NCBI GenBank assembly: GCA_016716675.1
Contig: JADJVG010000033.1
Location: 189,521-253,520, forward strand
DNA from: Hyphomicrobium sp.
GTDB lineage: Bacteria; Pseudomonadota; Alphaproteobacteria; Rhizobiales; Hyphomicrobiaceae
Reading direction: 5' to 3'
Length of the DNA: 64,000 nt
Position numbers and translations under genes: made by a program. Every line of letters begins with the position of its first letter. Position 1 is the stretch's first letter. The notes beneath the pieces are model-generated. The model was not told the origin of the DNA and did no database searches. It saw only the letters and a program-made list of their open reading frames with translations. Positions 26,307 through 36,551 of this stretch are shown here, piece by piece.

Positions 26307-27287
26307 ATGACAGAGATGGACATCAAAACGCTCGCCGCAACCAAAAGCTGGGGCCGTGGCAAGGTCTACGAGAACATCGCCGAAACCATCGGCCACACGC
26401 CGCTCGTTCGTCTCTCCAAGGTCAAGGCCAAGGCGAAGATTTCAGCCGACATTCTGATGAAGCTTGAATTCTTCAACCCGCTGTCATCGGTCAAAGACCG
26501 CATCGGCGTGTCGATGATCGATACGCTCGAAGCAGAAGGCCGCATCACGCCCGGCAAGACGGTTCTGGTCGAGCCGACATCGGGCAACACCGGCATCGGC
26601 CTCGCCTTCGTCGCCGCCGCGCGCGGCTATCGGCTGATCCTCGTCATGCCCGAAACGATGTCGATCGAGCGGCGCAAGATCCTCGCGCATCTGGGTGCCG
26701 AGCTTGAACTGACGCCGGGCCCGGGCGGCATGCCGGCCGCCGTCGCCCGCGCCGACGAGCTGGCAAAGACCCTGCCCGATGCGGTGATTCCCGGCCAGTT
26801 CGACAACCCGGCAAACCCGCTGGTGCACGAGCTGACGACCGCCGAAGAAATCTGGAACGATACGAAGGGCAAGATCGACGCGCTCGTGGTCGGCGTCGGC
26901 ACCGGCGGCACGATCACCGGCTGCGGCAAGGTCCTCAAGGCGCGCAACCCCAACATCAAGATCATCGCGGTTGAACCGTCGACCAGCGCCATTCTCTCGG
27001 GCCAGCCGCGCGGGCCTCACAAGATCCAAGGCATCGGCGCCGGTTTCATCCCCACCGTGCTCGACCGTACGGTCATCGACGAGGTCGTCACCGTGCCAAG
27101 TGAAATGGCCTTTGAAATGTCGCGCATGCTGTCCAAGGTCGAAGGCATTCCCGGCGGCATCTCCACGGGTGCCAATCTCGCCGCCGCTCTGACGGTGGCC
27201 CAGCGCTCCGACATGGCCGGCAAGACCATCGTCACGTTCGCGCCGTCGTCGGCCGAACGCTATGTTTCGAGCGAGCTGTTCGTCTGA
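26307..27287 (+). CDS. cysK: Cysteine synthase A (O-acetylserine sulfhydrylase)
   Basis: CysK makes L-cysteine from O-acetylserine and sulfide using pyridoxal phosphate. The 326-residue product has NIAETIGHTPLVRLSK at the N-terminus, the PLP lysine in NPLSSVKDRIG, the substrate loop EPTSGNTGIGLA, the phosphate-binding GVGTGGTITG, and the C-terminal KIQGIGAGFIPTVLD and GIPGGISTGAN. The start is ATG 26307 or ATG 26316; AAGGA lies just upstream of both. The open frame from dut runs into it without a stop. moeB follows 23 bases later. Confidence 0.95.
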   Translation: MTEMDIKTLAATKSWGRGKVYENIAETIGHTPLVRLSKVKAKAKISADILMKLEFFNPLSSVKDRIGVSMIDTLEAEGRITPGKTVLVEPTSGNTGIGLAFVAAARGYRLILVMPETMSIERRKILAHLGAELELTPGPGGMPAAVARADELAKTLPDAVIPGQFDNPANPLVHELTTAEEIWNDTKGKIDALVVGVGTGGTITGCGKVLKARNPNIKIIAVEPSTSAILSGQPRGPHKIQGIGAGFIPTVLDRTVIDEVVTVPSEMAFEMSRMLSKVEGIPGGISTGANLAAALTVAQRSDMAGKTIVTFAPSSAERYVSSELFV

Positions 27288-27310
27288 GCGACGGCTAACG
27301 CGAGGATACC

Positions 27311-28145
27311 ATGACCACACTGACGCCGGAGGAGGTGCAGCGCTACAAGCGCCACCTCGTCCTGCGCGACGTGGGCGCAGGGGCAGCAGAAGCTCAAGGC
27401 CGCGCGCGTCCTCGTCATCGGCGCGGGCGGGCTCGGCTCGCCGGTGCTGCTCTATCTCGCGGCCGCCGGCGTCGGCACGCTCGGCGTCATCGATGACGAC
27501 ACGGTGTCGATCGACAACCTTCAACGGCAGGTGCTGCACGACACGGCCGCCGCTGGCGTTGCAAAGGTCGAGAGTGCGGCGGCGGCGATTGCCCGGCTCA
27601 ACCCGCACGTCACGGTCGAAGCCCACAACGACCGTATCACCGCAGTAAACGCGCTCGACCTCATTTCGCGCTACGACATCGTCTGCGACGGGTCCGACAA
27701 CTTCGCCACACGATATCTGGTGGCCGACGCCTGCTACTTCGCCAAGCGGCCGCTGGTCTACGCGGCCTTGGGCTCGCTCGACGGCTACGTCTCGGTCTTC
27801 AAACCCTACGCGCGCAAAGCGAGCGGAGAGCCCTATCCGTCCTTGCGCTGCATCTTCCCCGAGGCGCCACCGGCCGGCCTCGTCGCCAACTGTTCGGAGG
27901 TCGGCGTGCTGGGCCCGGTCGCCGGTGTCATCGGCACGCTGCAAGCAACCGAAACGGTCAAAGAACTTTTGTCGCTCGGCGACAGCCTGGCCGGCCGGCT
28001 GCTGATCTACGACGCGCTCGCCAGCCGCTTCGACACGGTTGAGCTGAGCTACGATCCCGACAATCCGCTGACCGGACGTAGCCCGACAATCCTCGATCTT
28101 TCGGTCCACACGACGCCGGCCGGGCCGGCCTGCGCCGCGGAATAG
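27311..28145 (+). CDS. moeB: MoeB/ThiF-type adenylyltransferase, one frame break
   Basis: MoeB adenylates the C-terminal glycine of a ubiquitin-like sulfur carrier (MoaD, or ThiS for ThiF). Family marks are LTPEEVQRYKRHLVLRDVG at the N-terminus, the nucleotide-binding RVLVIGAGGLGSPVLLYLAA, DDDTVSIDNLQRQVLH, CDGSDNFATRYLV, and CIFPEAPPAGLVANCSEVGV, the segment around the catalytic cysteine. The frame breaks near 27383: GGGGCAGCAG is read where GGGCAGCAG would give GQQKLKAARVLVIG. Start ATG 27311 has GAGG five bases upstream. Repaired length about 277 residues, which suits MoeB/ThiF without a rhodanese domain; which carrier it serves is not clear. Confidence 0.88.
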
Positions 28146-28338
28146 GCCGCAGAAGGACTGTTCATGCGGGAACTGAACCTTTTGTCCGCAGGCGCGACAA
28201 ACGGGTATATTGTCGTAAGTCTTTTCGTTGACGCCTCCGGCACCGGTCAACCCGGGAAGGACCGGTGCCGGAGGCTCATCGCCCTCGCAGGTGGCGCAGC
28301 TGCCAACTGCGGGGCACTTCACATGGGGCCGTGGTCGC

Positions 28339-29393
28339 GTGATCGTCGTTCTGCAACGCTTGATATTTTTTCTCGTCGAGCTCATCCGCGCACCGTTCGA
28401 TGCCCTGCGCGGCGTCAATCGCCGCAGCTACGCGATTTCCGCCGACGTGCTCGCGCCCAAATCGGTGACGTGGTCGGTCATGAGCGCCCACAAGATCAGG
28501 CTCGAAGGCAATCCGCCGATCGATATCGATGCCTCTCCCGATCCTGCACGTCCGGGGATCTACACCGGCAACATTTCGTTTTCGGGCCGCACCTTGCCGT
28601 TTACATACGAAATCCTGGATGAACGGCCGGGCGAAGCGCTCTCGCTGCGCGTCATCAAGGCGGAATCGGCGCCCGAGTGCTGTCCTGGCGAAGATTATCT
28701 GTGTGCCAAAAGTGAAGAATGCGGTCATCACCGGCGCGCTCACGCTCGCCAGCTTCTCAGCGCTGTTCGGCATTGCCGATGCAGCCATGCTGGTGTTCCT
28801 CATTCTCATTCATGAAGTCGGCCACGTGGTCGGCATGCGGTGGGCCGGCCTGCCGGTCAAAGGCATCTACTTCATCCCTTTTTTCGGCGGCGTGGCGGTG
28901 AGCGACGACCGCTACCGCAACGAGGCCGAACGCGGGCTCGTCGCGCTGATGGGTCCGGGATTGAGCCTTCTCTCGACAGCGGCGTTCCTTGGTTTGTCTC
29001 TTCAGAACTCGGACGATGAAACGTTTCGCAATCTCGCCCTGATGAGCGCCATATTGAACGGCCTCAACCTGCTCCCCCGTGCTGCCGCTCGACGGAGGCC
29101 ATATCGCTCAGTCGCTGCTGTCTCGCCAATCCGCAGCGGTGACGACGGGATTCAACGGCCTGACGCTGTGTGCGGGTTTATCGCTCGCGATAATCTCCGG
29201 CGCTTACGACCTGCTGCTGATCCTGCTGTTGATTGCGCCCTTCATCTTTTCCAAGTCGGCGCAGGCGCACATGAAGCTGCCGCCGCTGACACCGCCACAG
29301 CTGGCAATTCTCAGCATCGCTTATGCAGCGACCTTCGCCTTTTATGCGGCCGTCATCTGGTCGTTCTTCAGCGGTCCGCCGGGCGCCGCTTAG
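28339..29393 (+). CDS. M50 (site-2 protease-like) membrane metallopeptidase, two frame breaks
   Basis: Intramembrane zinc metalloprotease of the M50 family. The zinc motif HEVGH lies in a membrane helix (FLILIHEVGHVVGMRWAGLP) and the third ligand motif is LPLDGGHIAQ near 29080. Frame breaks occur near 28705 (AAAA for AAA, where CAK should continue as VKNAVITGAL) and near 29073 (CCCCC for CCCC, so that NLLPVLPLDGG is split). The N-terminal 120 residues form a soluble region with a Cys pair (PECCPGEDYLC). Start GTG 28339 is tentative; the frame is open further upstream. The beta-helix gene follows 90 bases later. A substrate cannot be named. Confidence 0.8.
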
Positions 29394-29481
29394 GGCGCCG
29401 GTTGACCGGCATTTGCCGACAATTTGACGGTTCGCTCCTTGCATGAACCAAGGCAGGGGCGCCTCAAAATGGAGCGCGCAA

Positions 29482-31021
29482 ATGCTTGAAATTCGATTTG
29501 GTTCCGCGTCAACGCCGGCTTTTACGATTTCAATTTCCGAAACGGCATCCGCCAGCGATCAGACCCGAGCGATCCAATCGGCACTCGATGCTGTGGCCGG
29601 CAAAGCCGGTGGCTACGTGAACCTTTCGGCCGGCACCTTCACGGTGACGGGCACCGGCAAGGCGTCGGATGGCGCGCTGCGCGTTGGCAGCGAAACGGCG
29701 CTCACCGGCGCAGGCATGGGCGAAACGACCATTAAGCTCGCCGATCAATCGACCTCTGTCACCGGGATCGTGCGCACCGATTCCGGCGGCACAAATGCCG
29801 ATGGCAGCGTGAAAACTACAGCGAACGTCAGGATTACCGATCTCACCATCGACGGCAACAAGGACAATGCAACGGGCACGACCGACGGGTTCTATTGCGG
29901 CCCCAAACCCAACAGCGCGGCCTACGATTCCAACATCACGCTCGACCGGGTCGAGATTGCAAACGTCTCGCGCTACGGCTTCGACCCGCACGAGCAGACC
30001 AAGGGGCTCACCTTTACGAGCTGCATTGCCCACGACAACGGCGCCGACGGCTTCACCATCGATTTCGCGCTTGACGTGTCCCTCGTCAACAACGCCGCCT
30101 ATAACAACGGCCGTCACGGCTTCAACGTCGTGACCAGTTCTTCCGATGTCCGATTTCTGGACAACGACGCCTGGGGCAATGGTGGCAGCGGCATCGTCGT
30201 CCAAACCGGGGACAATGAAATCCGTGAATGGACCCATGCGGTCAGCATTTCCGGCGGTCATATCTACGGCAACGGCCGCGCCGGCATCGAAGTGCGGCAG
30301 GCCGCCGACGTCTCGATCCACGACACCTGGATCAGCGGCAACGCGCGCGAGGGCATCGTTCTGTCCGGCGTCGACGGCGCGGATATCTCCAACAACGCCA
30401 TCACAGGCAATGGCGGCATCGCCCCCATCCGCGTCGAAGGTTTCTGCAAACCTTCGGCGACACCGAAACCGGCAACGACCGGGGGGTTGCGACCCACAAC
30501 GTGACGATCAACGGCGTGGTTCAGGCCGATCCGGCGATCCCGCCGGGCGCGACGGTCTACAGCTATCACATCACCAGCGGAGCCGATTCCATCACCGGCT
30601 CCAAAGGCCGCGACACGATTGCGGCCGGCAGCGGCAACGATACGGCCTATGGCCTCAGCGGTAATGACACGCTCTATGGCGAAGACGGCAAGGACAAGCT
30701 CTATGGCGGGAGCGGTTCCGACATCCTCTATGGCAACGACGGCGACGACCGGCTGTGGGGTGACACCGGATGGGATACGCTGACCGGAGGCCGCGGCAAT
30801 GACGCGTTTGTCTTTCGGAAGGGTGGGGCACCGACACGATTACAGACTTCAAGCGCGGGTCCGACACCATCGACCTGCGCGCCATCGCCCATCTGGACAG
30901 CCTTTCCCAACTCTCGATGACGCAATCTGGCAGCGACGCCAAGATCGGCTTCGGCAGCGACGCAATCGTGCTGAAGGCGATCGACGTCGCCACGCTCACC
31001 GCACTCGACATCCTCGTGTAG
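29482..31021 (+). CDS. Secreted right-handed beta-helix protein with RTX repeats, two frame breaks
   Basis: The N-terminal 330 residues form a parallel beta-helix of the type seen in mannuronan C5-epimerases and polysaccharide lyases (ITDLTIDGNKDNATGTTDGF, GADGFTIDFALDVSLVNN, SGIVVQTGDNEI). Next come Ca-binding RTX nonapeptides (GSGNDTAYGLSGNDTLYGED, GNDGDDRLWGD) and a C-terminal ending FGSDAIVLKAIDVATLTALD typical of type I secreted proteins. There is no Sec signal, as expected for type I secretion. The frame breaks near 30445 (a C missing) and 30828 (GGGG read as GGG). ATG 29482 has GGAG seven bases upstream. Probably an extracellular polysaccharide-modifying enzyme; the substrate is unknown. 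Confidence 0.82.
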
Positions 31022-31042
31022 CGCGTGCACCCAAAACGCAAA

Positions 31043-31074
31043 GCGGGCGCGAAACCTTGTCGTTTCGCGCCCGC
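31043..31074 (-). terminator. Shared terminator hairpin between convergent genes
   Basis: A perfect 13-bp stem (GCGGGCGCGAAAC / GTTTCGCGCCCGC) with a six-base loop. On the minus strand it is followed by TTTGCGTTTT, so it best serves the dehydrogenase gene at 31095-32093; it may also block rightward transcripts from the beta-helix gene. Confidence 0.8.
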
Positions 31075-31094
31075 ATCCGTTTCGATCCGATATT

Positions 31095-32093
31095 TCAGAA
31101 CATCGCCGGATGCACGCGGTCCGGCGGGGCGTGGCCGTCGGCAAACGCCTTGATGTTGATGATGACCTTTTCGCCCATGTCGATGCGGCCCTCGATGGTC
31201 GCCGAACTCATGTGCGGCAGAGCAACGACGCGGTCGGACGCCAGCAGCCGCGGGTTCACCGCCGGCTCGTGCTCGAACACGTCGAGGCCGGCGCCGGAGA
31301 TCGCGCCCGTCTCGATGAGCCGCGCCAGCTCGTTCTCGTCGATGATCTCGCCGCGCGCGGTGTTGACGATGTAGGCCGTCGGCTTCAACAGCTTCAAGCG
31401 CCGCGCCGAGAGCAGGTGATAGGTGCCCGGCGTATGCGGGCAGTTGACCGAAACAATGTCGACGCGCGTCAGCATCTGGTCGAGGCTTTCCCAGTAGGTC
31501 GCCTCCAACTCGCGCTCCAGCTCTTCCGAGACTCGGCGGCGGTTATGATAGTGTATTTGCAGGCCGAAGGCGCGGGCGCGGCGGGCGACAGCCTGACCGA
31601 TCCGGCCCATGCCGATGATGCCGAGCCTTTTTCCGAAAATGCGGTGGCCGAGCATCCAGGTGGGCGACCAGCCGGACCACTTGTTGTCCGGGTTCTTCAT
31701 GTAGGCAGCGCCCTCGGCGACGCGGCGCGGCACGGCGAGAATGAGCGCCATGGTCATGTCGGCGGTATCTTCCGTCAGCACGCCCGGGGTGTTGGTGACG
31801 AGGATGCTGCGGTTGCGGGCGGTATCAAGATCGACGTTATCGACCCCGGTGCCGAAGTTGGCGATCAAACGCAGTTGCGGGCCGGCCTGCGTCAGCACGC
31901 TGCGATCGATCCTGTCGGTCACGGTCGGTACCAGCACGTCGGCGGCTTTGGCCGCGGCGACGAGATCGGCATGCGACATGGGCTTGTCATCGACGTTGAG
32001 GCGTGTATCGAACAGTTCGCACATCCGCGTCTCGACGACGTCGGGCAGCTTGCGCGTGACAATGACGACCGGTTTTTTCTGCAGGCTTGGCAT
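31095..32093 (-). CDS. D-2-hydroxyacid dehydrogenase (glyoxylate/hydroxypyruvate reductase type)
   Basis: NAD(P)-dependent D-2-hydroxyacid dehydrogenase of 332 residues. It shows the nucleotide-binding motif IIGMGRIGQAVARRA, the substrate-binding Arg in NTARGEIIDENEL, the Glu in LDVFEHEPAVNP and the catalytic His in VVALPHMSSAT. The N-terminal substrate domain opens VVIVTRKLPDVVETRMCELF and contains ANFGTGVDNVDLD. The pattern is nearest to bacterial glyoxylate reductases (GyaR-like), which reduce glyoxylate to glycolate or hydroxypyruvate to glycerate, though the exact substrate is not fixed by sequence. It is divergent from the SH3 gene, with about 170 bases between them for both promoters. 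Confidence 0.92.
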   Translation of the reverse strand: MPSLQKKPVVIVTRKLPDVVETRMCELFDTRLNVDDKPMSHADLVAAAKAADVLVPTVTDRIDRSVLTQAGPQLRLIANFGTGVDNVDLDTARNRSILVTNTPGVLTEDTADMTMALILAVPRRVAEGAAYMKNPDNKWSGWSPTWMLGHRIFGKRLGIIGMGRIGQAVARRARAFGLQIHYHNRRRVSEELERELEATYWESLDQMLTRVDIVSVNCPHTPGTYHLLSARRLKLLKPTAYIVNTARGEIIDENELARLIETGAISGAGLDVFEHEPAVNPRLLASDRVVALPHMSSATIEGRIDMGEKVIINIKAFADGHAPPDRVHPAMF

Positions 32094-32262
32094 TGGCGAT
32101 CCGGGGAGGGAATGTGCGAGATAATGTTGCGGGCGCCCGGCCGGTGAGCCGGGCGATCAAACTGGTGTCTAACAGAACGCCTTGGCAATGACAAAGTGAT
32201 GATTAGCCTACCGCCTCGCAATCACTGACCCGCCTCATTCGAGCCCCTGGCCGCCGAGAAAA

Positions 32263-32835
32263 ATGCAAATTTTCCGCACCAAAGTTGTGCTTCGTTGCGC
32301 CCTGGCGCTTGTTGCCGCCGTGCTTGGCCTGCCGTTCGGCGTGACGCCGGCCACGGCGCAGGGCGCGGCGGAGCCTGCGGCTGTCCCCTCAGGCAGCGGG
32401 TTGCCGGTGCCCCGCTTCGTCAGCCTCAAGTCCGACCGGGTCAATCTGCGCAACGGCCCCGGTACCGATTACCCCACCGGCTGGGTGTTTCGCCGCGCCG
32501 GGCTGCCGCTCGAAGTCGTCAAGGAGTTCGAAGGCTGGCGGCAGGTGCGCGATGCCGAGGGCGTCACGGGCTGGGTGCTGCAATCGTTCCTGTCGGGCCG
32601 GCGCACCGCGCTGGTGCTGCCGTGGGAGCGCAAGGCGGGCGGCAGCGTGCCCGTGGTGCCGATCAACTCGGGCGACAGCGCCTCGACCTCTGTCATCGCC
32701 AATGTCGAGGCCGGCGTGATCGCCAACCTGCACTCCTGCGACGGGCGCTGGTGCCGCGTCACGGTCGAAACCTATTCGGGCTACATCGAGCAGAAGAAGC
32801 TGTGGGGTGTCTACGAAGGCGAGACGGTGAAATAG
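32263..32835 (+). CDS. Secreted SH3-domain protein
   Basis: The 190-residue protein has a signal peptide (core about 10-25, cleavage near ATAQG), then bacterial SH3-like units: RFVSLKSDRVNLRNGPGTDY (residues about 50-75) with GWRQVRDAEGVTGWVLQSFL, and a second, weaker unit with VIANLHSCDGRWCRVTVETY carrying a Cys pair. Such proteins bind cell-wall peptides in the periplasm. ATG 32263 is the first start in frame and gives the signal peptide. Neighbours are the divergent dehydrogenase gene and the convergent irr gene. Role beyond the envelope is not known. Confidence 0.88.
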   Translation: MQIFRTKVVLRCALALVAAVLGLPFGVTPATAQGAAEPAAVPSGSGLPVPRFVSLKSDRVNLRNGPGTDYPTGWVFRRAGLPLEVVKEFEGWRQVRDAEGVTGWVLQSFLSGRRTALVLPWERKAGGSVPVVPINSGDSASTSVIANVEAGVIANLHSCDGRWCRVTVETYSGYIEQKKLWGVYEGETVK

Positions 32836-32902
32836 CTCGGCCCAGGCAGCTGGCCCAACGCACCACTCTCTCGATTTTCCCTTTGCTTATCGAGCGTCCG
32901 TG

Positions 32903-33340
32903 CTACTTCGGCGCAAGCCGCACGACCACGTCGATGTGCGTGATCTTCATGCCCTCGGGCGGTTCGGGCAGGCCGGAAACGTCGATCGCCGAGCCGGCGA
33001 TGTCCATCAGCTCGCCCGTCTGTTCGATCAGGAAATGGTTGTGGTTGGACGTGTTGGTGTCGAAATAGGCCTTCGACCCGTCGATCGCCAGCTCGCGCAC
33101 CAGCCCGGCGCGGCGGAACTGATGAAGCGTATTGTAGACGGTTGCGAGCGAGACGTGTTCACCGGCGCCGAGAACCTCGGCGTGGAGCTGCTCGGCCGTC
33201 ACGTGCCGGTCTTCGCCAGCAAACAGAAGGCCGCCCAGGACCAGCCGCTGGCGTGTCGGCCGCAGGCCGGCTTGGCGCAAGCGCTCAGCCACCGGATGGG
33301 TGGATGAGATCTCCTCGGTTTCTGCAACAGGCTCAGCCAT
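32903..33340 (-). CDS. irr: Iron response regulator Irr (Fur family)
   Basis: Irr is the haem-responsive Fur-family regulator of Alphaproteobacteria that represses haem synthesis and controls iron uptake under iron limitation. The 145-residue product shows the winged-helix part RLRQAGLRPTRQRLVLGGLL, the DNA-reading helix VSLATVYNTLHQFRRAGLV, and the Irr-typical histidine cluster NTSNHNHFLIE, which differs from the HHDH of true Fur. ATG 33340 begins MAEPVAETEE; an in-frame extension to 33523 is rich in Cys/Trp and has no support. Divergent placement from fabA is common in Hyphomicrobiales. Confidence 0.92.
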   Translation of the reverse strand: MAEPVAETEEISSTHPVAERLRQAGLRPTRQRLVLGGLLFAGEDRHVTAEQLHAEVLGAGEHVSLATVYNTLHQFRRAGLVRELAIDGSKAYFDTNTSNHNHFLIEQTGELMDIAGSAIDVSGLPEPPEGMKITHIDVVVRLAPK

Positions 33341-33659
33341 GGACTTAGGTTCAGCTCCGCGGATCGTGCAATTTTGCAAAAATATCATACACCAAGCGCT
33401 GGCGGGCGTCAGCCTGTGGCAGGCGTCGAGCCCCAAACTTGGTTCCCAACAACATAATCGTTGCGAACGTGTGCCGCAACAAACGCGCAAGTTGTGGAAT
33501 TTGTTCGCTTTATTTGTTGGCACGAAGGGAGGTTGGGGCGTCGTGAAGCTTTCGGCTCTAGTTCGAGTATGTTACGAGACGGCCGCACGGGGTTGCCCCT
33601 CGAGCGGCCCGGTCTTTTTGCGGCCGGCCGGCTTCACTTAACGCACAGAGGACACGACA
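33341..33659. promoter_or_regulatory. Divergent promoter region irr / fabA
   Basis: This 320-base gap between irr (left) and fabA (right) holds AT-rich patches near 33370-33395 and 33480-33530 suitable for promoters in both directions. I do not see a clear iron-control box (ICE-type direct repeat). fabA has the purine-rich stretch GAGGACACGACA just before its ATG. Confidence 0.4.
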
Positions 33660-34181
33660 ATGGCGGATCGCCGTTCCAGCTACGAATTCGAGGACTTGCT
33701 GGCATGCGGCCGCGCGGAATTGTTTGGCCCCGGCAACGCGCAGCTGCCGCTTCCGCCGATGCTGATGTTCGATCGTATCAGCCAGATTTCCGATGCTGGC
33801 GGCGCCCACGGCAAGGGCCTGGTGGTCGCCGAATTGAAGGTCGCCGGCAACGAGCGGCTCAATTGGTTTTTCGATTGCCACTTCAAGGGCGACCCCGTAA
33901 TGCCAGGGTGCCTCGGCCTTGACGCGCTCTGGCAGCTTTCGGGGTTCTTTCTGGGCTGGCTCGGCCTCACCGGTCAGGGCCGCGCTTCGGGTGTCGGCGA
34001 AGTGAAATTCACCCGCGAGGTGACGCCGGACGTGAAGCATCTGGAGTACGTCGTCGACGTCAAGCGCGTCATTGCCCGCAAGCTCAAACTCGTCGAAGCC
34101 GACGGCGCACTGAAGGCGGACGGCGAAGTGATCTATACCGCTAAGGATCTTCGTGTGCTGTTGAAGTCGACGGAGGTCTGA
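33660..34181 (+). CDS. fabA: 3-hydroxydecanoyl-ACP dehydratase/isomerase
   Basis: FabA dehydrates 3-hydroxydecanoyl-ACP and isomerises trans-2 to cis-3-decenoyl-ACP, the branch point to unsaturated fatty acids. The 173-residue protein has the hot-dog fold signature FDCHFKGDPVMPGCLGLDAL, with catalytic His74 and Asp88 in the positions matching E. coli His70/Asp84, and the C-terminal EVKFTREVTPDVKHLEYVVD. It is first of the fabA-fabB-fabI set, with fabB starting 62 bases after its stop. Confidence 0.97.
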   Translation: MADRRSSYEFEDLLACGRAELFGPGNAQLPLPPMLMFDRISQISDAGGAHGKGLVVAELKVAGNERLNWFFDCHFKGDPVMPGCLGLDALWQLSGFFLGWLGLTGQGRASGVGEVKFTREVTPDVKHLEYVVDVKRVIARKLKLVEADGALKADGEVIYTAKDLRVLLKSTEV

Positions 34182-34243
34182 TAAGGCAGGTGCGGCAGGA
34201 ATTGAGCGCGAACTTTGCGCGAAACGAGAGGGACTGAACGCTC

Positions 34244-35476
<1,233 letters not shown>

Positions 35477-35613
35477 CCGGCAAGGTGCGCTCTCGCCGGT
35501 ATTTGTAGTTTTGCGTCATATGAGTACGGTACCGGAGTATGAGAGTTTATAAACGTGGGGCCGGTTGGTTTGACGTTCACGCACGGTGTTCAAGACGTAA
35601 TGCGAGGCTCCCA

Positions 35614-36483
35614 ATGACTGACTTCGACATCGCCAAGCCCGGCCCGATGATGGCCGGCAAGCGCGGCCTGATCATGGGCGTCGCCAACGATCGCTCGATT
35701 GCCTGGGGCATCGCCCGCGTCCTCGCCGGTCAAGGCGCGGAGCTGGCTTTCACCTACCAGGGAGGCGCCTTCGGCCGCCGGGCCGCGCCACTGGCGCAAT
35801 CGCTCGGCTCCAAGATCATTGAAGAGTGCAACGTTCTCGATCTCGCCAGCGTCGACAACGTGTTCGCCAAGATCAAGCAGGAGTGGGGCGGGCTCGATTT
35901 CGTGGTCCACGCGCTTGCCTATTCGGATCCCAAAGAGCTTGCCGGCCGCTACGCCGATACGACTCGTGAGAATTTCATCAACTCGATGGTGATCTCGTGC
36001 TTCTCGTTCACCGAGATCGCCAAGCGCGCGGCCGAGCTGATGCCGAACGGCGGTTCGATGATCACGCTCTCCTACGGCGGCGCGACCCGCTGGGTGCCGT
36101 CCTATAACGTCATGGGCGTGGCCAAGGCCGCGCTCGAAGCGTCGGTGCGCTATCTCGCAGCCGATCTGGGGCCGCAGGGTGTTCGCGTCAACGCCATCTC
36201 GGCCGGGCCGATGCGCACGCTGTCGGGCGCCGGCGTCGGCGATGCCCGGGTGATCTTCAACTTCCAGAAAGAGAATTCGCCGCTAAAGCGCACGCCGACC
36301 CTCGATGATGTCGGCGGCTCGGCGCTGTATCTGCTTTCGCCCATGTCGGGCGCGGTGACGGGCGAGGTTCACTTCGTCGATTGCGGCTATAACACCGTGT
36401 CGATGCCGAACCTGCAGAGCCTCAAAGAGCACGACAGCGAAGGCAAAGGTCACGGCCGCTCGCCCTCTGAAGCCGCTGAATAA
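35614..36483 (+). CDS. fabI: Enoyl-ACP reductase (NADH)
   Basis: FabI reduces trans-2-enoyl-ACP in the last step of each elongation cycle. The 289-residue short-chain-dehydrogenase-type protein has KRGLIMGVANDRSIAWGIA (cofactor binding), FVVHALAYSD, the FabI-type active site with Tyr and Lys in YNVMGVAKAALEAS, and NAISAGPMRTLSGAG. ATG 35614 is preferred over an in-frame ATG 75 bases upstream because the family normally starts shortly before this point. It lies 137 bases downstream of fabB; this gap may hold a separate promoter. Confidence 0.96.
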   Translation: MTDFDIAKPGPMMAGKRGLIMGVANDRSIAWGIARVLAGQGAELAFTYQGGAFGRRAAPLAQSLGSKIIEECNVLDLASVDNVFAKIKQEWGGLDFVVHALAYSDPKELAGRYADTTRENFINSMVISCFSFTEIAKRAAELMPNGGSMITLSYGGATRWVPSYNVMGVAKAALEASVRYLAADLGPQGVRVNAISAGPMRTLSGAGVGDARVIFNFQKENSPLKRTPTLDDVGGSALYLLSPMSGAVTGEVHFVDCGYNTVSMPNLQSLKEHDSEGKGHGRSPSEAAE

Positions 36484-36551
36484 CCCGCACATCCGGTTGA
36501 CGCGGCGGCCGCTCCCGTCGCAAACACTGCCTCCATGACAGCGGGGGCCCC

